Shown here piece by piece: positions 51,236-60,199 of a DNA stretch of 64,000 bases (position 1 is its first letter; each line of letters opens with the position of its first letter). Under the pieces are notes generated by a model. That model saw nothing but the letters and a program-made list of their open reading frames with translations. It was not told the origin of the DNA and ran no database searches. The position numbers and the translations under genes are program-made. Source of the stretch: Nonomuraea gerenzanensis (lineage in GTDB: Bacteria > Actinomycetota > Actinomycetes > Streptosporangiales > Streptosporangiaceae); assembly GCF_020215645.1 (NCBI RefSeq), contig NZ_CP084058.1:992001-1056000 (forward strand). Direction: 5' to 3'.

Positions 51236-51531
51236 AGGTGGAAATGTCGCACGTGGAGGGCGGCTAGGCCAGAGTGTGAATGGCATTGGGTGGTTTGGGG
51301 TGGGCGGGGAGGGATGCAGGGGCAGGTCCGGTCCGGCGCGGGGTTGGCTGGGCTGTGCCGCGGCGGATGCCTTGGCGCCGTTGTGCGGGTGGTGCGCTGG
51401 GTGGCGGGTGGGCGGTCATGGGGCGGTGTGCGAGCCCGGCTGGGTGTGTGGGAGCCCCGCGCTGATCGGACCCTTGCGGAGTTATCCACAGGCTGCACTC
51501 ACCTACGGTCCCGGATGGCTAGGGTTCAGGA
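51236..51531. other. divergent intergenic region with one DnaA-box-like site
   Basis: About 300 bases between the ligase gene and galE. It is G-rich on the plus strand (51285-51480). TTATCCACA at 51482-51490 is a perfect copy of the classical DnaA box, 41 bases before the galE start. Only one copy was found. The promoters for both neighbours should be here. Confidence 0.55.
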
Positions 51532-52527
51532 ATGCGCGTTTTGATTACCGGCGGGGCGGGTTATATCGGCAGCACGATCGCGTCGGCGTGTCTGGATGCG
51601 GGGATCGATCCCGTCATTCTGGACAGCCTCGTGACAGGACGGCGGGAGTTCGCCGAAGGCCGGCTGTTCTATGAGGGCGATATCAGCGACGGCACGCTGA
51701 TTGACAAGGTATTCGCGGAGAATCCCGATATCGAGGCAGTCATCCACTGCGCGGCTCTCATCGTGGTCCCCGACTCCGTGGCCGACCCCATCGGCTACTA
51801 CCGCGCGAACGTCACCAAGAGCCTGGAGTTCGTCGACCACCTGCTCCGTAACGGCTGCACTCGGATGATCTTCAGCTCCTCGGCGTCGATCTACCGCGCC
51901 GGTGCCGACCACACGGTGACCGAGGAGTCCCCGCTCGACCCCCAGAGCCCGTACGCGCGTACGAAGGCGGTCTGTGAAGGCATGTTCGCCGACATCGCCG
52001 CCAGCCGTCCCCTTCGGATCCTGTCCCTGCGCTACTTCAACCCGATCGGTGCCGATCCGCAGCTGCGCACGGGGTTGCAGCTGCGCCGGCCCAGTCACGC
52101 CCTGGGCAAGATGATCGAGGCGTACGAGGACCGCGTGCCGTTCCAGATCACCGGCACCGAGTGGCCCACGAGCGACGGCACCGGCATCCGCGACTACATC
52201 CACGTGTGGGATCTGGCCACCGCGCACGTGGCGGCGCTGCGGCGCTTCGACGAGCTGGAGGTCGGGGTGATCAACCTGGGCACCGGTGCGGGCACCACCG
52301 TGCGTGAGCTGGTCGACACCTTCAACCGCGTGGTCGACCGGCCCATCGAGGTGGTCGAGGCGCCGGCTCGTCCGGGTGATGTGGCCGGCGCCTACACCCG
52401 TAGTGATCGGGCCGGGCGGCTGCTGGGGTGGCAGGCCCACTACTCGATCGAGGAGGGGATCAGGCACTCGTTGCAGTGGGCGGGCGTCCGGGATTCCAGG
52501 CTGGGGTCGGACGCCGGGGCTGCGTGA
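51532..52527 (+). CDS. galE: UDP-glucose 4-epimerase
   Basis: A 331-residue extended SDR interconverting UDP-glucose and UDP-galactose (or the N-acetyl forms). The NAD motif GGAGYIGS is at residues 7-14, VIHCAALIVVPDSV follows, the catalytic Ser is in FSSSASIYRAG and Tyr/Lys in SPYARTK; RYFNPIGADP and GTGIRDYIHVWDLA are GalE hallmarks. It could supply galactose-type sugars to the surface polymer. Two hairpins follow the gene. Confidence 0.92.
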   Translation: MRVLITGGAGYIGSTIASACLDAGIDPVILDSLVTGRREFAEGRLFYEGDISDGTLIDKVFAENPDIEAVIHCAALIVVPDSVADPIGYYRANVTKSLEFVDHLLRNGCTRMIFSSSASIYRAGADHTVTEESPLDPQSPYARTKAVCEGMFADIAASRPLRILSLRYFNPIGADPQLRTGLQLRRPSHALGKMIEAYEDRVPFQITGTEWPTSDGTGIRDYIHVWDLATAHVAALRRFDELEVGVINLGTGAGTTVRELVDTFNRVVDRPIEVVEAPARPGDVAGAYTRSDRAGRLLGWQAHYSIEEGIRHSLQWAGVRDSRLGSDAGAA

Positions 52528-52542
52528 GGAGGTATCGAGGGC

Positions 52543-52609
52543 GGGGCGCCCCTGAGCAGGGGTGCCCCGACAGGGCGGCGAGGGCATCGTCGTACGGCGA
52601 CGCCCTCGC
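52543..52609. terminator. two consecutive hairpins after galE
   Basis: The first pairs 52543-52553 with 52558-52568 (GGGGCGCCCCT / AGGGGTGCCCC, one G-T pair, GAGC loop). The second pairs GCGAGGGC at 52578-52585 with GCCCTCGC at 52602-52609. They lie between convergent galE and the secreted-protein gene and probably terminate both. Confidence 0.75.
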
Positions 52610-52635
52610 GCGCAGCGGTGTTCCTGGGCAGCGAC

Positions 52636-53409
52636 CTACCGACGAAGGGCGGCCACCGCATCATCGGTGACCTCCAGCCGCTCCTGGAGGGTCTCCGCGT
52701 ACAGGGATTCCAAGACCTTGTCGAAGTCCTCCACCTCATCCTCCGGCGGATGCGTGATCGTGACCGCCTGCCCCCACCCGCTGTACCTGCTCTCGGTGTA
52801 CACCGAAGAGCCACGCGCCCCGGGCTTGTCCTCGGTGCGGAAGCGGACGGGCAGCCCGGTGGAGTCGGTGCTCAACCGGAAGCCGTAGTCGGCAAGGGTC
52901 CGGCCGCGCACGAGCTTGTTCGCCTGCTCGCGCGTCACCGCGCCGCGATGGACCCCGTCGCGTACGGACGTGACGTGCGACAGCAGCCCCTTGAGCTGCG
53001 GCAGCCGCAGGACATCGACAGGCTGGAGCTCGGTGCGGATCTCCTCCGCGCTGCCCGACATGCGCACCCACGACTTGCCCTGGGGCAGAGTCTCGCTCCG
53101 CACATACAGGTCCTGCCCCACGGTGCGGTAGTGCAGGGTCGTCGGCTTCTTCTCGGACAGGTTCTCCCAGTAGGTCACCTCGGAGGCGACGACGCCCGAC
53201 CGGCCGAACGCGTACGTGCCGGTGACCCGGATGTACGTCGTCTTCTTCTTGTCCTTGTCCTCCAGGACGAGCGCCTCGGAGAACTTCACCCCGTGCCCCG
53301 GCACGAACTGCTGCCTCACGGCCCGTACCGGATCGGGGGCCGCCGCATGGGCGGGCGCCGCGCCGGCCACGATCGCGGCGGCCACCGCCGCCGCCAGCGC
53401 CTTCTTCAT
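52636..53409 (-). CDS. secreted protein, LolA/LppX-like paralogue 1
   Basis: A 257-residue exported protein with a signal peptide of about 22 residues (AHAAAPDPVRAVRQQF after cleavage). The rest is beta-rich. It shares with its two neighbours PV-x-AV-x-x-QFV-x-G-x-GVKF near the start and SRYSGWGQAVTITHPPEDEV near the end. The latter resembles the last strand of LppX/LprAFG and LolA-like lipid carriers, so binding of a lipid or lipid-like molecule in the wall is possible. There is no lipobox. Confidence 0.75.
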   Translation of the reverse strand: MKKALAAAVAAAIVAGAAPAHAAAPDPVRAVRQQFVPGHGVKFSEALVLEDKDKKKTTYIRVTGTYAFGRSGVVASEVTYWENLSEKKPTTLHYRTVGQDLYVRSETLPQGKSWVRMSGSAEEIRTELQPVDVLRLPQLKGLLSHVTSVRDGVHRGAVTREQANKLVRGRTLADYGFRLSTDSTGLPVRFRTEDKPGARGSSVYTESRYSGWGQAVTITHPPEDEVEDFDKVLESLYAETLQERLEVTDDAVAALRR

Positions 53410-53459
53410 GCACGTCCTTACGAATGCCGCACGCTGTCAAGAAGCCGCACGTCGTCAAG

Positions 53460-53501
53460 AAAAGAGCGAGTCCTCTCCCGCGGGCAGCGGAAGAGGACTC
53501 G
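53460..53501 (-). terminator. intrinsic terminator after paralogue 2
   Basis: On the minus strand a 10-bp stem (53467-53476 with 53492-53501), extended by CCGC/GCGG inside the loop, is followed by CTCTTTTC. It lies just after the stop at 53511 and separates the second paralogue from the first. Confidence 0.8.
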
Positions 53502-53510
53502 ATCGTCGAA

Positions 53511-54392
53511 TCAGCCGGCGATGCTGCCCAGCGGCAGTTCGAGGGTCTCGGAGATGTCGTCCTCGCCGTCCTTGAACTTGGTGGCGACCTCGTCCGCAGG
53601 CGGAGCCTTGATCGACACCGCGGAGCCCCAGCCGGTGTAGCTGGTGTCCACGCTGACGGTCCCCTTGCCGCCGGCGCCGAGCACCGACATCGGGAACGTG
53701 GCGACCACCCGGGTGGGCAGGCCGGCCTTGTTCACGGTGATCCGCCAGCTGATCGCGCTCTTCTGCGCCTTGGCGGAGGGCTTGTCGACCCAGGAGGCGC
53801 GCAGCCAGGGCGACGCCTTCCACAGGTCGCGGACCAGCGTCTTGCCCGCGTAACCGCTGCCCGTGGTCTTGGCGCCCTTGAGCAGGGTCTTGACCGTGGC
53901 GGGCTCGGCGAGGTTCAGCGGCTGGCCGAAGGAGCCGAGCAGGCCGCCGGTGGGGCCGTTCGGCGCCTTGAACCAGGTCTTGCCCTCGGGCATCATCGTC
54001 GCCCAGATGTTGCCCGAGATGTAGGCCGTGGTGCCGATCCTGATCGTGCGCTCCGGCTGGGCCATCGCCTTGAGCATGGCGGCGAGCTCGGCGTTCTCAG
54101 GGTCCTCGTCGAGGCCCTCGAGGTCGCTTGCCTTGATGTTCAGCTTGGCGGTGATGTCGGAGGCCGCGATGCCCGACTTCTTGAACTGGAACGTGCCCGA
54201 ACGGCGCACGAACACCTCGCGCACGTCGCCGTCGCTCACGATCGTGCGCTCGGTGAACTTCACGCCCTTGCCGGCGACGAGCTGCTTCTTGACGGCCACC
54301 ACCGGGTCCTTGGGCGCTGCGGCCAGCGCGGGTGTGGCGGTCACCAACGCGGCGGTCGTGGCTAACGCCACGCCCGTCAGGATTCGCTTCAT
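53511..54392 (-). CDS. secreted protein, LolA/LppX-like paralogue 2
   Basis: A 293-residue exported protein, signal peptide 1-24 (ALAAA). It is related to the genes on both sides through PVVAVKKQLVAGKGVKFTE near the start and YTGWGSAVSIKAPPADEV near the end, and has an extra 30-residue insert around residues 85-115. The beta-rich pattern suggests the same half-barrel fold as LppX/LolA. Each of the three genes has its own terminator-like hairpin, so they are duplicates with separate transcripts. Confidence 0.75.
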   Translation of the reverse strand: MKRILTGVALATTAALVTATPALAAAPKDPVVAVKKQLVAGKGVKFTERTIVSDGDVREVFVRRSGTFQFKKSGIAASDITAKLNIKASDLEGLDEDPENAELAAMLKAMAQPERTIRIGTTAYISGNIWATMMPEGKTWFKAPNGPTGGLLGSFGQPLNLAEPATVKTLLKGAKTTGSGYAGKTLVRDLWKASPWLRASWVDKPSAKAQKSAISWRITVNKAGLPTRVVATFPMSVLGAGGKGTVSVDTSYTGWGSAVSIKAPPADEVATKFKDGEDDISETLELPLGSIAG

Positions 54393-54425
54393 GCGGATTG
54401 TCCTTAGTGATGTCGAGGGGGAACG

Positions 54426-54445
54426 GGGGCCGGCGGGCCGGCCCC
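54426..54445 (-). terminator. GC hairpin between paralogues 3 and 2
   Basis: GGGGCCGGC at 54426-54434 and its complement at 54437-54445 leave only two bases between them, so in practice the stem is about 8 bp with a small loop. It lies 18 bases after the stop of the upstream paralogue. Confidence 0.55.
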
Positions 54446-54462
54446 GTCGTACGGCCCGGCGG

Positions 54463-55260
54463 CTAGTCGATCCGGCCGAGCTGGTTCAGCGAACCGTTCG
54501 GGATCTCCTGAGGCACTTCCGCCTCGTTCCCGAGCTCGCTGATGTCGACCACCTCGTCGGATGGCGGGGCCTTGACCGTGATCTTGGCGCCCCAGCCCGT
54601 GAACCGGGTGTTCACGGTGGCGGTCGTGCTCCCGAGGATGCCGAAGTCCATCGTGTACTCGCTGCGGAGCCCGGTGACCAGGCCCTTGGAGTTCAGCGTG
54701 AGGGCGTAGCCGATCTTGACCTTGCCCAGCCTCTTGTCGATCTTCTCGCCGTAGAACCTGCTGACGTCGGCGAACGTGAGCGAGCCCCGGTACGTGCCGC
54801 CCTTGGCGCTCTTGGCCTTGGAGACGAGCGCCTTGAGCACCTTGGTGTCGAAGACGTCGAGCGGCTGGCTGGTGTACGCGACGGAGACGTCCGCGTAACG
54901 AACCCACTTCTTGCCCTCGGGCAAACCCTGGCTGTATATCCCGCCCTGGACGAAAGTGTGCTTGCCCACGGTGATGCTCCGGGTCGGCGAGAGCCCGGCG
55001 AGATCACCCTTCTCGCGGAAACGCAGATCCGCGGCGAGGACTCCCGTCTTACCGAATCCCACGGCGCCCGTCGTCGTGCGCACCGTCCCCGTCTTGCCGT
55101 TCATGGCCGACCGATACGTCTCCGAGACCCGCACCCCGTGCCCGGCCTTGAACTGCTTCTGCAGGGCCTTCACCGGGTTCACGGGCGCGGCCTGAGCCGG
55201 CGCGGCGGCCATCAGCGCGGCCGACGAGGCCAGCGTCAGACCCGCGAGAATTCGCTTCAT
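54463..55260 (-). CDS. secreted protein, LolA/LppX-like paralogue 3
   Basis: A 265-residue exported protein with signal peptide MKRILAGLTLASS to about residue 24. It shares PVKALQKQFKAGHGVRVSE and FTGWGAKITVKAPPSDEV with the two genes downstream. ATG 55260 has AAGGAAA upstream and gives a standard signal peptide; the frame is open to 55284. It is first of three in tandem, and its start is 281 bases from divergent sucC. Confidence 0.75.
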   Translation of the reverse strand: MKRILAGLTLASSAALMAAAPAQAAPVNPVKALQKQFKAGHGVRVSETYRSAMNGKTGTVRTTTGAVGFGKTGVLAADLRFREKGDLAGLSPTRSITVGKHTFVQGGIYSQGLPEGKKWVRYADVSVAYTSQPLDVFDTKVLKALVSKAKSAKGGTYRGSLTFADVSRFYGEKIDKRLGKVKIGYALTLNSKGLVTGLRSEYTMDFGILGSTTATVNTRFTGWGAKITVKAPPSDEVVDISELGNEAEVPQEIPNGSLNQLGRID

Positions 55261-55541
55261 TGGGGTTTCCTTCAGCATTACCAAGAGGGAGCGGGGGGCA
55301 AGCCTGCCATTGGAAGATCACGACCATATATCGAGCGTGGGGTCATGCGGCGACTAATTCATGCAATTTCCGTGCAGAGGCCATCCTGAGGAAGTGAGAT
55401 CACCGTCACATAGCGGAAGAACCACGACCCGGTGACCTGGGCAGGTCAAGCTTCGGGCTAGGCTTCACTGGCGGAAACGCCCGGCACGCACGGGTTGCCC
55501 GGGGCGTCGAACATCAGTCGGATAAGCAAGGACGGACCCTC

Positions 55542-56723
55542 GTGGACCTGTTCGAACATCAGGCGAAGGAGCTCTTCGCTGACTACGGCATCCCTGTGCC
55601 GCGCGGCATCGTCGCCCACACTGTGGAGGAGGTCCGGTCGGCCGCTGAGGAGCTGACCGGCCGCGTTGTCGTCAAGGCCCAGGTCAAGACCGGTGGCCGC
55701 GGTAAGGCCGGCGGCGTGAAGGTGGCCGACGACGCCGCCGACGCCGTGACCAAGGCCGAGGCCATCCTCGGCATGGACATCAAGGGCCACACGGTCCACA
55801 AGGTCCTCGTCGAGGAGGCCAGCGCGATCGCGGAGGAGTACTACTTCTCCTTCCTGCTCGACCGCGCCAACCGCACGTTCCTCGCGATCTGCTCCGCCTC
55901 CGGCGGCATGGACATCGAAGAGGTCGCCCACACCTCGCCGGAGAAGGTCGCCAAGGTGCCGGTCTCGGCCCTGACCGGCATCGACCGCGCCAAGGCCCGC
56001 GAGATCGCGGTGGCCGGCGGCCTGCCGGAGAAGGCGCTCGACGGCGCCGCCGAGCTGATCGAGAAGCTCTGGTGCTGCTTCGTCGACGAGGACGCCACGC
56101 TGGTCGAGGTCAACCCGATGATCCTGTCGGCCGACGGCCAGGTGAAGGCCCTCGACGGCAAGGTCACCCTCGACGAGAACGCCGGCTTCCGCCAGGCCGA
56201 CCACGAGGCGCTGGCCGACAAGGCCGCCGAGGACCCGCTCGAGGCCAAGGCCAAGGAGAAGGACCTCAACTACGTCAAGCTCGACGGCAACGTCGGCATC
56301 ATCGGCAACGGCGCCGGCCTGGTCATGTCCACCCTCGACGTGGTCGCCTACGCCGGCGAGGCGTTCCCCGGCAAGCCGTCCCCCGCCAACTTCCTCGACA
56401 TCGGCGGCGGCGCCTCGGCCGAGGTGATGGCCGCGGGCCTGGAGATCATCCTCTCCGACCCGAGCGTCAAGTCGATCTTCGTGAACGTCTTCGGCGGCAT
56501 CACCGCCTGCGACGCCGTCGCCAACGGCATCGTCTCGGCGTTCAAGCTGCTGGAGAGCCGCGGCGAGGCCGTGACCCACCCGCTGGTGGTCCGCCTCGAC
56601 GGCAACAACGCCCTGCTCGGGCGGCAGATCCTGGCCGACGCCGCGCTCCCGCGCGTCGAGCTGGTAGACACGATGGACGAAGCGGCCAAGCGTGCCGCCG
56701 AGCTCGCTGCGGTAGGTGCGTGA
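55542..56723 (+). CDS. sucC: succinyl-CoA synthetase beta subunit
   Basis: The ADP- or GDP-forming beta subunit, 393 residues, of the TCA-cycle ligase. The ATP-grasp N-terminus begins [20 protein letters not shown], with the nucleotide loop [12 protein letters not shown] (about 51-62). NPMILSADG has the metal-binding Asn, and the CoA-ligase domain ends [10 protein letters not shown] and LDGNNA. GTG 55542 with AAGGA 9 bases upstream is the start. The gap to the divergent secreted-protein gene (281 bases) carries its promoter. Confidence 0.97.
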   Translation: MDLFEHQAKELFADYGIPVPRGIVAHTVEEVRSAAEELTGRVVVKAQVKTGGRGKAGGVKVADDAADAVTKAEAILGMDIKGHTVHKVLVEEASAIAEEYYFSFLLDRANRTFLAICSASGGMDIEEVAHTSPEKVAKVPVSALTGIDRAKAREIAVAGGLPEKALDGAAELIEKLWCCFVDEDATLVEVNPMILSADGQVKALDGKVTLDENAGFRQADHEALADKAAEDPLEAKAKEKDLNYVKLDGNVGIIGNGAGLVMSTLDVVAYAGEAFPGKPSPANFLDIGGGASAEVMAAGLEIILSDPSVKSIFVNVFGGITACDAVANGIVSAFKLLESRGEAVTHPLVVRLDGNNALLGRQILADAALPRVELVDTMDEAAKRAAELAAVGA

Positions 56724-56726
56724 CCC

Positions 56727-57602
56727 ATGGCCATCTGGTTGACTGAGAACAGCAAGATCATCGTCCAGGGCATGACCGGCGGTGAGGGCACCAAGCACAC
56801 CCGCCGCATGCTCGCCTCCGGCGCCAGGGTCGTCGGCGGCGTGAACGCCCGCAAGGCCGGCACCACGCACGAGGGCCTGCCCGTGTTCGGCACGGTCGCG
56901 GAGGCCATGGAGGCCACCGGCGCCGACGTGTCGGTCGTGTTCGTGCCGCCGAAGTTCACCAAGGACGCGGTCAAGGAGGCCATCGACGCCGAGATCCCGC
57001 TCTGCGTCGTGATCACCGAGGGCGTGCCCGTGCACGACTCCACCGAGTTCTGGGCGTACGCGGTCGAGAAGGGCAACAAGACCCGCATCATCGGCCCGAA
57101 CTGCCCCGGCATCGCCTCGCCCGGCGCCTCCAACGCCGGCATCATCCCCGCCGACATCACCACCGCCGGCCGCATCGGCCTGGTCTCCAAGTCCGGCACG
57201 CTCACCTACCAGCTCATGTACGAGCTGCGTGACTTCGGCTTCTCCACGGCCGTCGGCATCGGCGGCGACCCCGTGATCGGCACCACGCACATCGACGCGC
57301 TGCAGGCGTTCCAGGAGGACCCCGGCACCGACGCGATCGTCATGATCGGCGAGATCGGCGGCGACGCCGAGGAGCGGGCCGCGGCCTACATCGAGCAGCA
57401 CGTCACCAAGCCGGTCGTGGCCTACGTGGCCGGCTTCACCGCGCCCGAGGGCAAGACGATGGGGCACGCGGGCGCCATCGTGTCCGGCTCGGCCGGCACC
57501 GCGCAGGCCAAGAAGGAGGCCCTGGAGAAGGTCGGCGTCCGCGTCGGCAAGACCCCCTCCGAGACGGCCCGCCTGATGCGCGAGATCATGCAGGCGCGCT
57601 GA
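56727..57602 (+). CDS. sucD: succinyl-CoA synthetase alpha subunit
   Basis: The alpha subunit, 291 residues, that carries the phospho-histidine. The CoA-binding Rossmann part has [11 protein letters not shown] near the start, [11 protein letters not shown] at about 120-130, and the active-site His in [17 protein letters not shown]. It follows sucC by 3 bases and forms the alpha-beta complex with it. A strong hairpin follows. Confidence 0.97.
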   Translation: MAIWLTENSKIIVQGMTGGEGTKHTRRMLASGARVVGGVNARKAGTTHEGLPVFGTVAEAMEATGADVSVVFVPPKFTKDAVKEAIDAEIPLCVVITEGVPVHDSTEFWAYAVEKGNKTRIIGPNCPGIASPGASNAGIIPADITTAGRIGLVSKSGTLTYQLMYELRDFGFSTAVGIGGDPVIGTTHIDALQAFQEDPGTDAIVMIGEIGGDAEERAAAYIEQHVTKPVVAYVAGFTAPEGKTMGHAGAIVSGSAGTAQAKKEALEKVGVRVGKTPSETARLMREIMQAR

Positions 57603-57914
57603 CGTTCTCTGGTGCTCTGGTGAAGACCCCGCCCGGTTCCGGCCGCGCGGGGTCTTCGCGTTCTCGCGGGGTCAGGGGCTTCTGTGTGATGCGGGCGTTT
57701 TTGCCTGTTACGGCTTCGCAGGCTTACCCCACCCGCCGTCGCTGGCCGGCCTCTGTCCAGGGAGACGCTTGCTGATCCGGTCAGTGGCGCGCCGCCGTTA
57801 CGACGCACAGTGGGCCGGGTTCCGTGGCACGCCACGCCGTCCGCAGGATCAGAAGTGGCCGGATCCCGGCGCGTCAACCAAGCTTTGGTTGGGAAAGATT
57901 GAGAAAATCGCCGT
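57603..57914. promoter_or_regulatory. sucD terminator and promoter region of the DUF6350 gene
   Basis: No gene. The left part contains the sucD terminator. Near the right end CAACCAA (57875-57881) and TTGGTTG (57885-57891) form a perfect 7-bp inverted repeat with a GCT centre, 24 bases before the DUF6350 GTG. Its size and place fit a repressor site or a leader hairpin. Confidence 0.5.
57622..57657 (+). terminator. hairpin terminator after sucCD
   Basis: An 11-bp perfect stem, GAAGACCCCGC at 57622-57632 with its complement at 57647-57657, and a 14-base GC-rich loop that can pair further. It is 20 bases after the sucD stop. There is no long T run. Confidence 0.8.
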
Positions 57915-59540
57915 GTGACGGCGATCCTCGACCAGCTCCGTGCAGGCCCCCGGTCGATGCTTGGCAAGCTCGCGGGCGACGACGACGAGACCAGGCGGCC
58001 GTTGCCGGTCTCGGGGATGCTGGCCGCCGTGTTCACGCTGGGCGTCGGCCTGGCCGCGCTCACCACGCTCACCCTGGTCGGGTGGATCGCCGCGCCGCGC
58101 GGCACGCTGGGCGCCGGGCTGCCGGGGGTGTTCCGTACGGCGGCGCAGTTGTGGCTGGCCGCGCACCACGCCGGGTTCGCCATCCCGGGCGGGCGGGTCG
58201 GGCTGTTGCCGCTCGGGCTGATGATCCTGCCCGCCGTGCTGCTCTACCGCGCGGGCCGGTGGATGGCCCGCGACGCCGACCTGCGGCTGCGCCTGCCCGC
58301 GCGGCTGCCGAAGAACAGCCCCAAGGAGCAGGCGGGTGCCCGGCGCCGGGCCCAGCTCGTGCTCGTGGTGCAGGCCGGGGTGTCGCTGGCGGCCCCGTAC
58401 GCGCTGCTGGCCGGCCTGATCGCGCTCGTGGCGAGCAACGAGATCACGCAGCCCTTCATCGGGGAGGCGCTGCTCAGCCACTTCGTGCTGGCGTTCCTGG
58501 CGGGGGCGCTGGCCACGGCGCGGATGATCGGGCCGTGGCGGGTGATGCTGCGGCTGCTGCCCGAGCGCGTGCGCGCCCTGACGGTCGGCACGGCGGTCGC
58601 CACGGCGCTGCTGCTCGTGGCCGGGCTCGCGCTGGTCCTGATCGCCTTCGTGGTCAACTTCGACCAGGTCGAGGAGCTGTCGGGGGTGTTGTCGCCCGGG
58701 TTCGTGGGCGGCGTGCTGCTGGCGTTGCTGCAACTGCTCTACCTGCTGAACGCCGTCGTCTGGGCCTTCTCCTACATCGCCGGGCCCGGGTTCGCCATCG
58801 GCGCCGACACCCTGGTCGCGCCCACGGGCGTGCAACTCGGCACCGTGCCCAGCCTGCCGTTGCTGGGGGCGCTGCCGGAGAGCGGGCCCGTGCCGGCGTG
58901 GATGATGGCGGTGGTCGCGGTGCCGTTCGCGGCGGGGGCCGTGGCGGGGGTGATGGTGGCCAGGATCTCGCCGTCGCCGTCGTACGAGGCGGCGCCGCTG
59001 TGGGGGTTCCTCACCGGGGTGACGACGGGGCTCGTGGCGGGGGTGCTGGCGGCGCTGTCCGGCGGGCCCATCGGTGGCGGGCGACTGGCCGCGGTCGGGC
59101 CGTCGCCGTGGGAGGTGGCGCTGTCGGTGGCGCTGGAGGTCGGGGTGGCCGCGGGCATCTCGGCAGGGGTGACGAACCTGCTGCTGCTCAACAAGCGTGC
59201 CAGGGCGCCGCTCGACAAGGCGGCGGCTCCCGTGCGCAAGGCGGGCGCGGCGCTGGCGAAGGCGGCCAGCCGGGTGGGGCTGGCCGAGTCGGACCCACGA
59301 CCGCTGCCCGGTCACTGGATGGACGCGACCGAGGCCGACACCCAGGAGATCCCGGTCATCAGGGACGACTGGCAGGACGAGCACGCCTCGGCCGAGGCGG
59401 AGACCCAGGCCCAGGCCCGGCCCCGCCCGCCCGAGCCGGCTCCGGCCGCCCGGTCGCCGCGCAAGGACATCGTGGACGAGTCGGACGACCGGGGCGGGCA
59501 CGTCATCTACGTCGATCCGTACGCCTGGGACCGCGACTGA
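57915..59540 (+). CDS. DUF6350 multi-pass membrane protein
   Basis: A 541-residue membrane protein with about ten helices up to residue 430, and a hydrophilic, Glu/Pro-rich cytoplasmic tail ending GGHVIYVDPYAWDRD. This family is found in actinobacteria at exactly this place, between sucD and purN; the function is unknown. A basic region (RARAPLDKAAAPVRKAG) follows the last helix. The start is GTG 57915. The stop codon forms the seed of a 34-bp repeat array. Confidence 0.88.
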   Translation: MTAILDQLRAGPRSMLGKLAGDDDETRRPLPVSGMLAAVFTLGVGLAALTTLTLVGWIAAPRGTLGAGLPGVFRTAAQLWLAAHHAGFAIPGGRVGLLPLGLMILPAVLLYRAGRWMARDADLRLRLPARLPKNSPKEQAGARRRAQLVLVVQAGVSLAAPYALLAGLIALVASNEITQPFIGEALLSHFVLAFLAGALATARMIGPWRVMLRLLPERVRALTVGTAVATALLLVAGLALVLIAFVVNFDQVEELSGVLSPGFVGGVLLALLQLLYLLNAVVWAFSYIAGPGFAIGADTLVAPTGVQLGTVPSLPLLGALPESGPVPAWMMAVVAVPFAAGAVAGVMVARISPSPSYEAAPLWGFLTGVTTGLVAGVLAALSGGPIGGGRLAAVGPSPWEVALSVALEVGVAAGISAGVTNLLLLNKRARAPLDKAAAPVRKAGAALAKAASRVGLAESDPRPLPGHWMDATEADTQEIPVIRDDWQDEHASAEAETQAQARPRPPEPAPAARSPRKDIVDESDDRGGHVIYVDPYAWDRD

Positions 59541-59640
59541 GCCCGTCCCGCACGTCGGGAGTCCGCGCGACTGAGCCCGTCCCGCACGTCGGGAGTCCGC
59601 ACGCCCGAGCCCGTCCCGCACGTCGGGAGTCCGCGCGCCC
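59539..59640. repeat. 34-bp tandem repeat after the DUF6350 gene
   Basis: Three units at 59539-59572, 59573-59606 and 59607-59640 differ at only a few bases. Each contains the small palindrome TCCCGCACGTCGGGA. GCGACTGAGCCCG, which includes the gene's TGA, is present at 59533 and again exactly 34 bases later, so the stop-codon end was duplicated. It lies between convergent genes. Confidence 0.9.
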
Positions 59641-59705
59641 GAGCAGCACATGCGGCGGGCCGACTTCAGCACCGGCGGGCGCCGACTCCAGTACGTGCGC
59701 CGTCG

Positions 59706-60125
59706 TTACGGCTGCATGGCTCCGAGGACTTCGAGCACGTCCGGCGGCAGCTTGCGCTGTGCGGCGTCCCTGAACTGCGAGAAGCACTCGCCCTGCGACG
59801 CGACCGTCCCGGCGCCCTTCATGCACTCCTGGTAGGCGGAGTACTCGTCCATCAGGTACAGCTGCATCGCCGTGGCCCCGGCCGACAGGGCCAGCGCCAG
59901 CGAGGAGACGGTGATGCCGCCCACCGCCATGCTCGTGGGCTTGCCCGCACCCTTCAGCAGGGGCAGTGCCCGGATCCCGGCCATCAGCGCGAACAACGCC
60001 ATGACCAGACCTGCGAGCGGCAACATGAACGTCATGGCCAGCGCTGCGATGGACAACCAGATCGCTCGGCGGCCCGCTGACTCCGCGGGCTGCTGGCCTG
60101 CCGGTGCCTTCACCGGTGTCGACAC
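59706..60125 (-). CDS. small membrane protein, DUF4190-like
   Basis: A 139-residue protein with a short Pro/Ala/Gln N-terminus and three hydrophobic helices (about 23-45, 46-66, 70-95). An outer C-terminal domain with two Cys (YQECMKGAGTVASQGECF) is likely disulfide-linked. It resembles DUF4190-type proteins of actinobacteria; the function is unknown. GTG 60125 with GAGGAGG 4 bases away is preferred to the longer frame from 60176. It is divergent from purN by 74 bases. Confidence 0.75.
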   Translation of the reverse strand: MSTPVKAPAGQQPAESAGRRAIWLSIAALAMTFMLPLAGLVMALFALMAGIRALPLLKGAGKPTSMAVGGITVSSLALALSAGATAMQLYLMDEYSAYQECMKGAGTVASQGECFSQFRDAAQRKLPPDVLEVLGAMQP

Positions 60126-60199
60126 CTGACCTCCTCTGCGTCGCCGGGCGATGAACAGATACCCTGTGACCCCCACCCTGTTTCCTCATTGGAGTGTGT

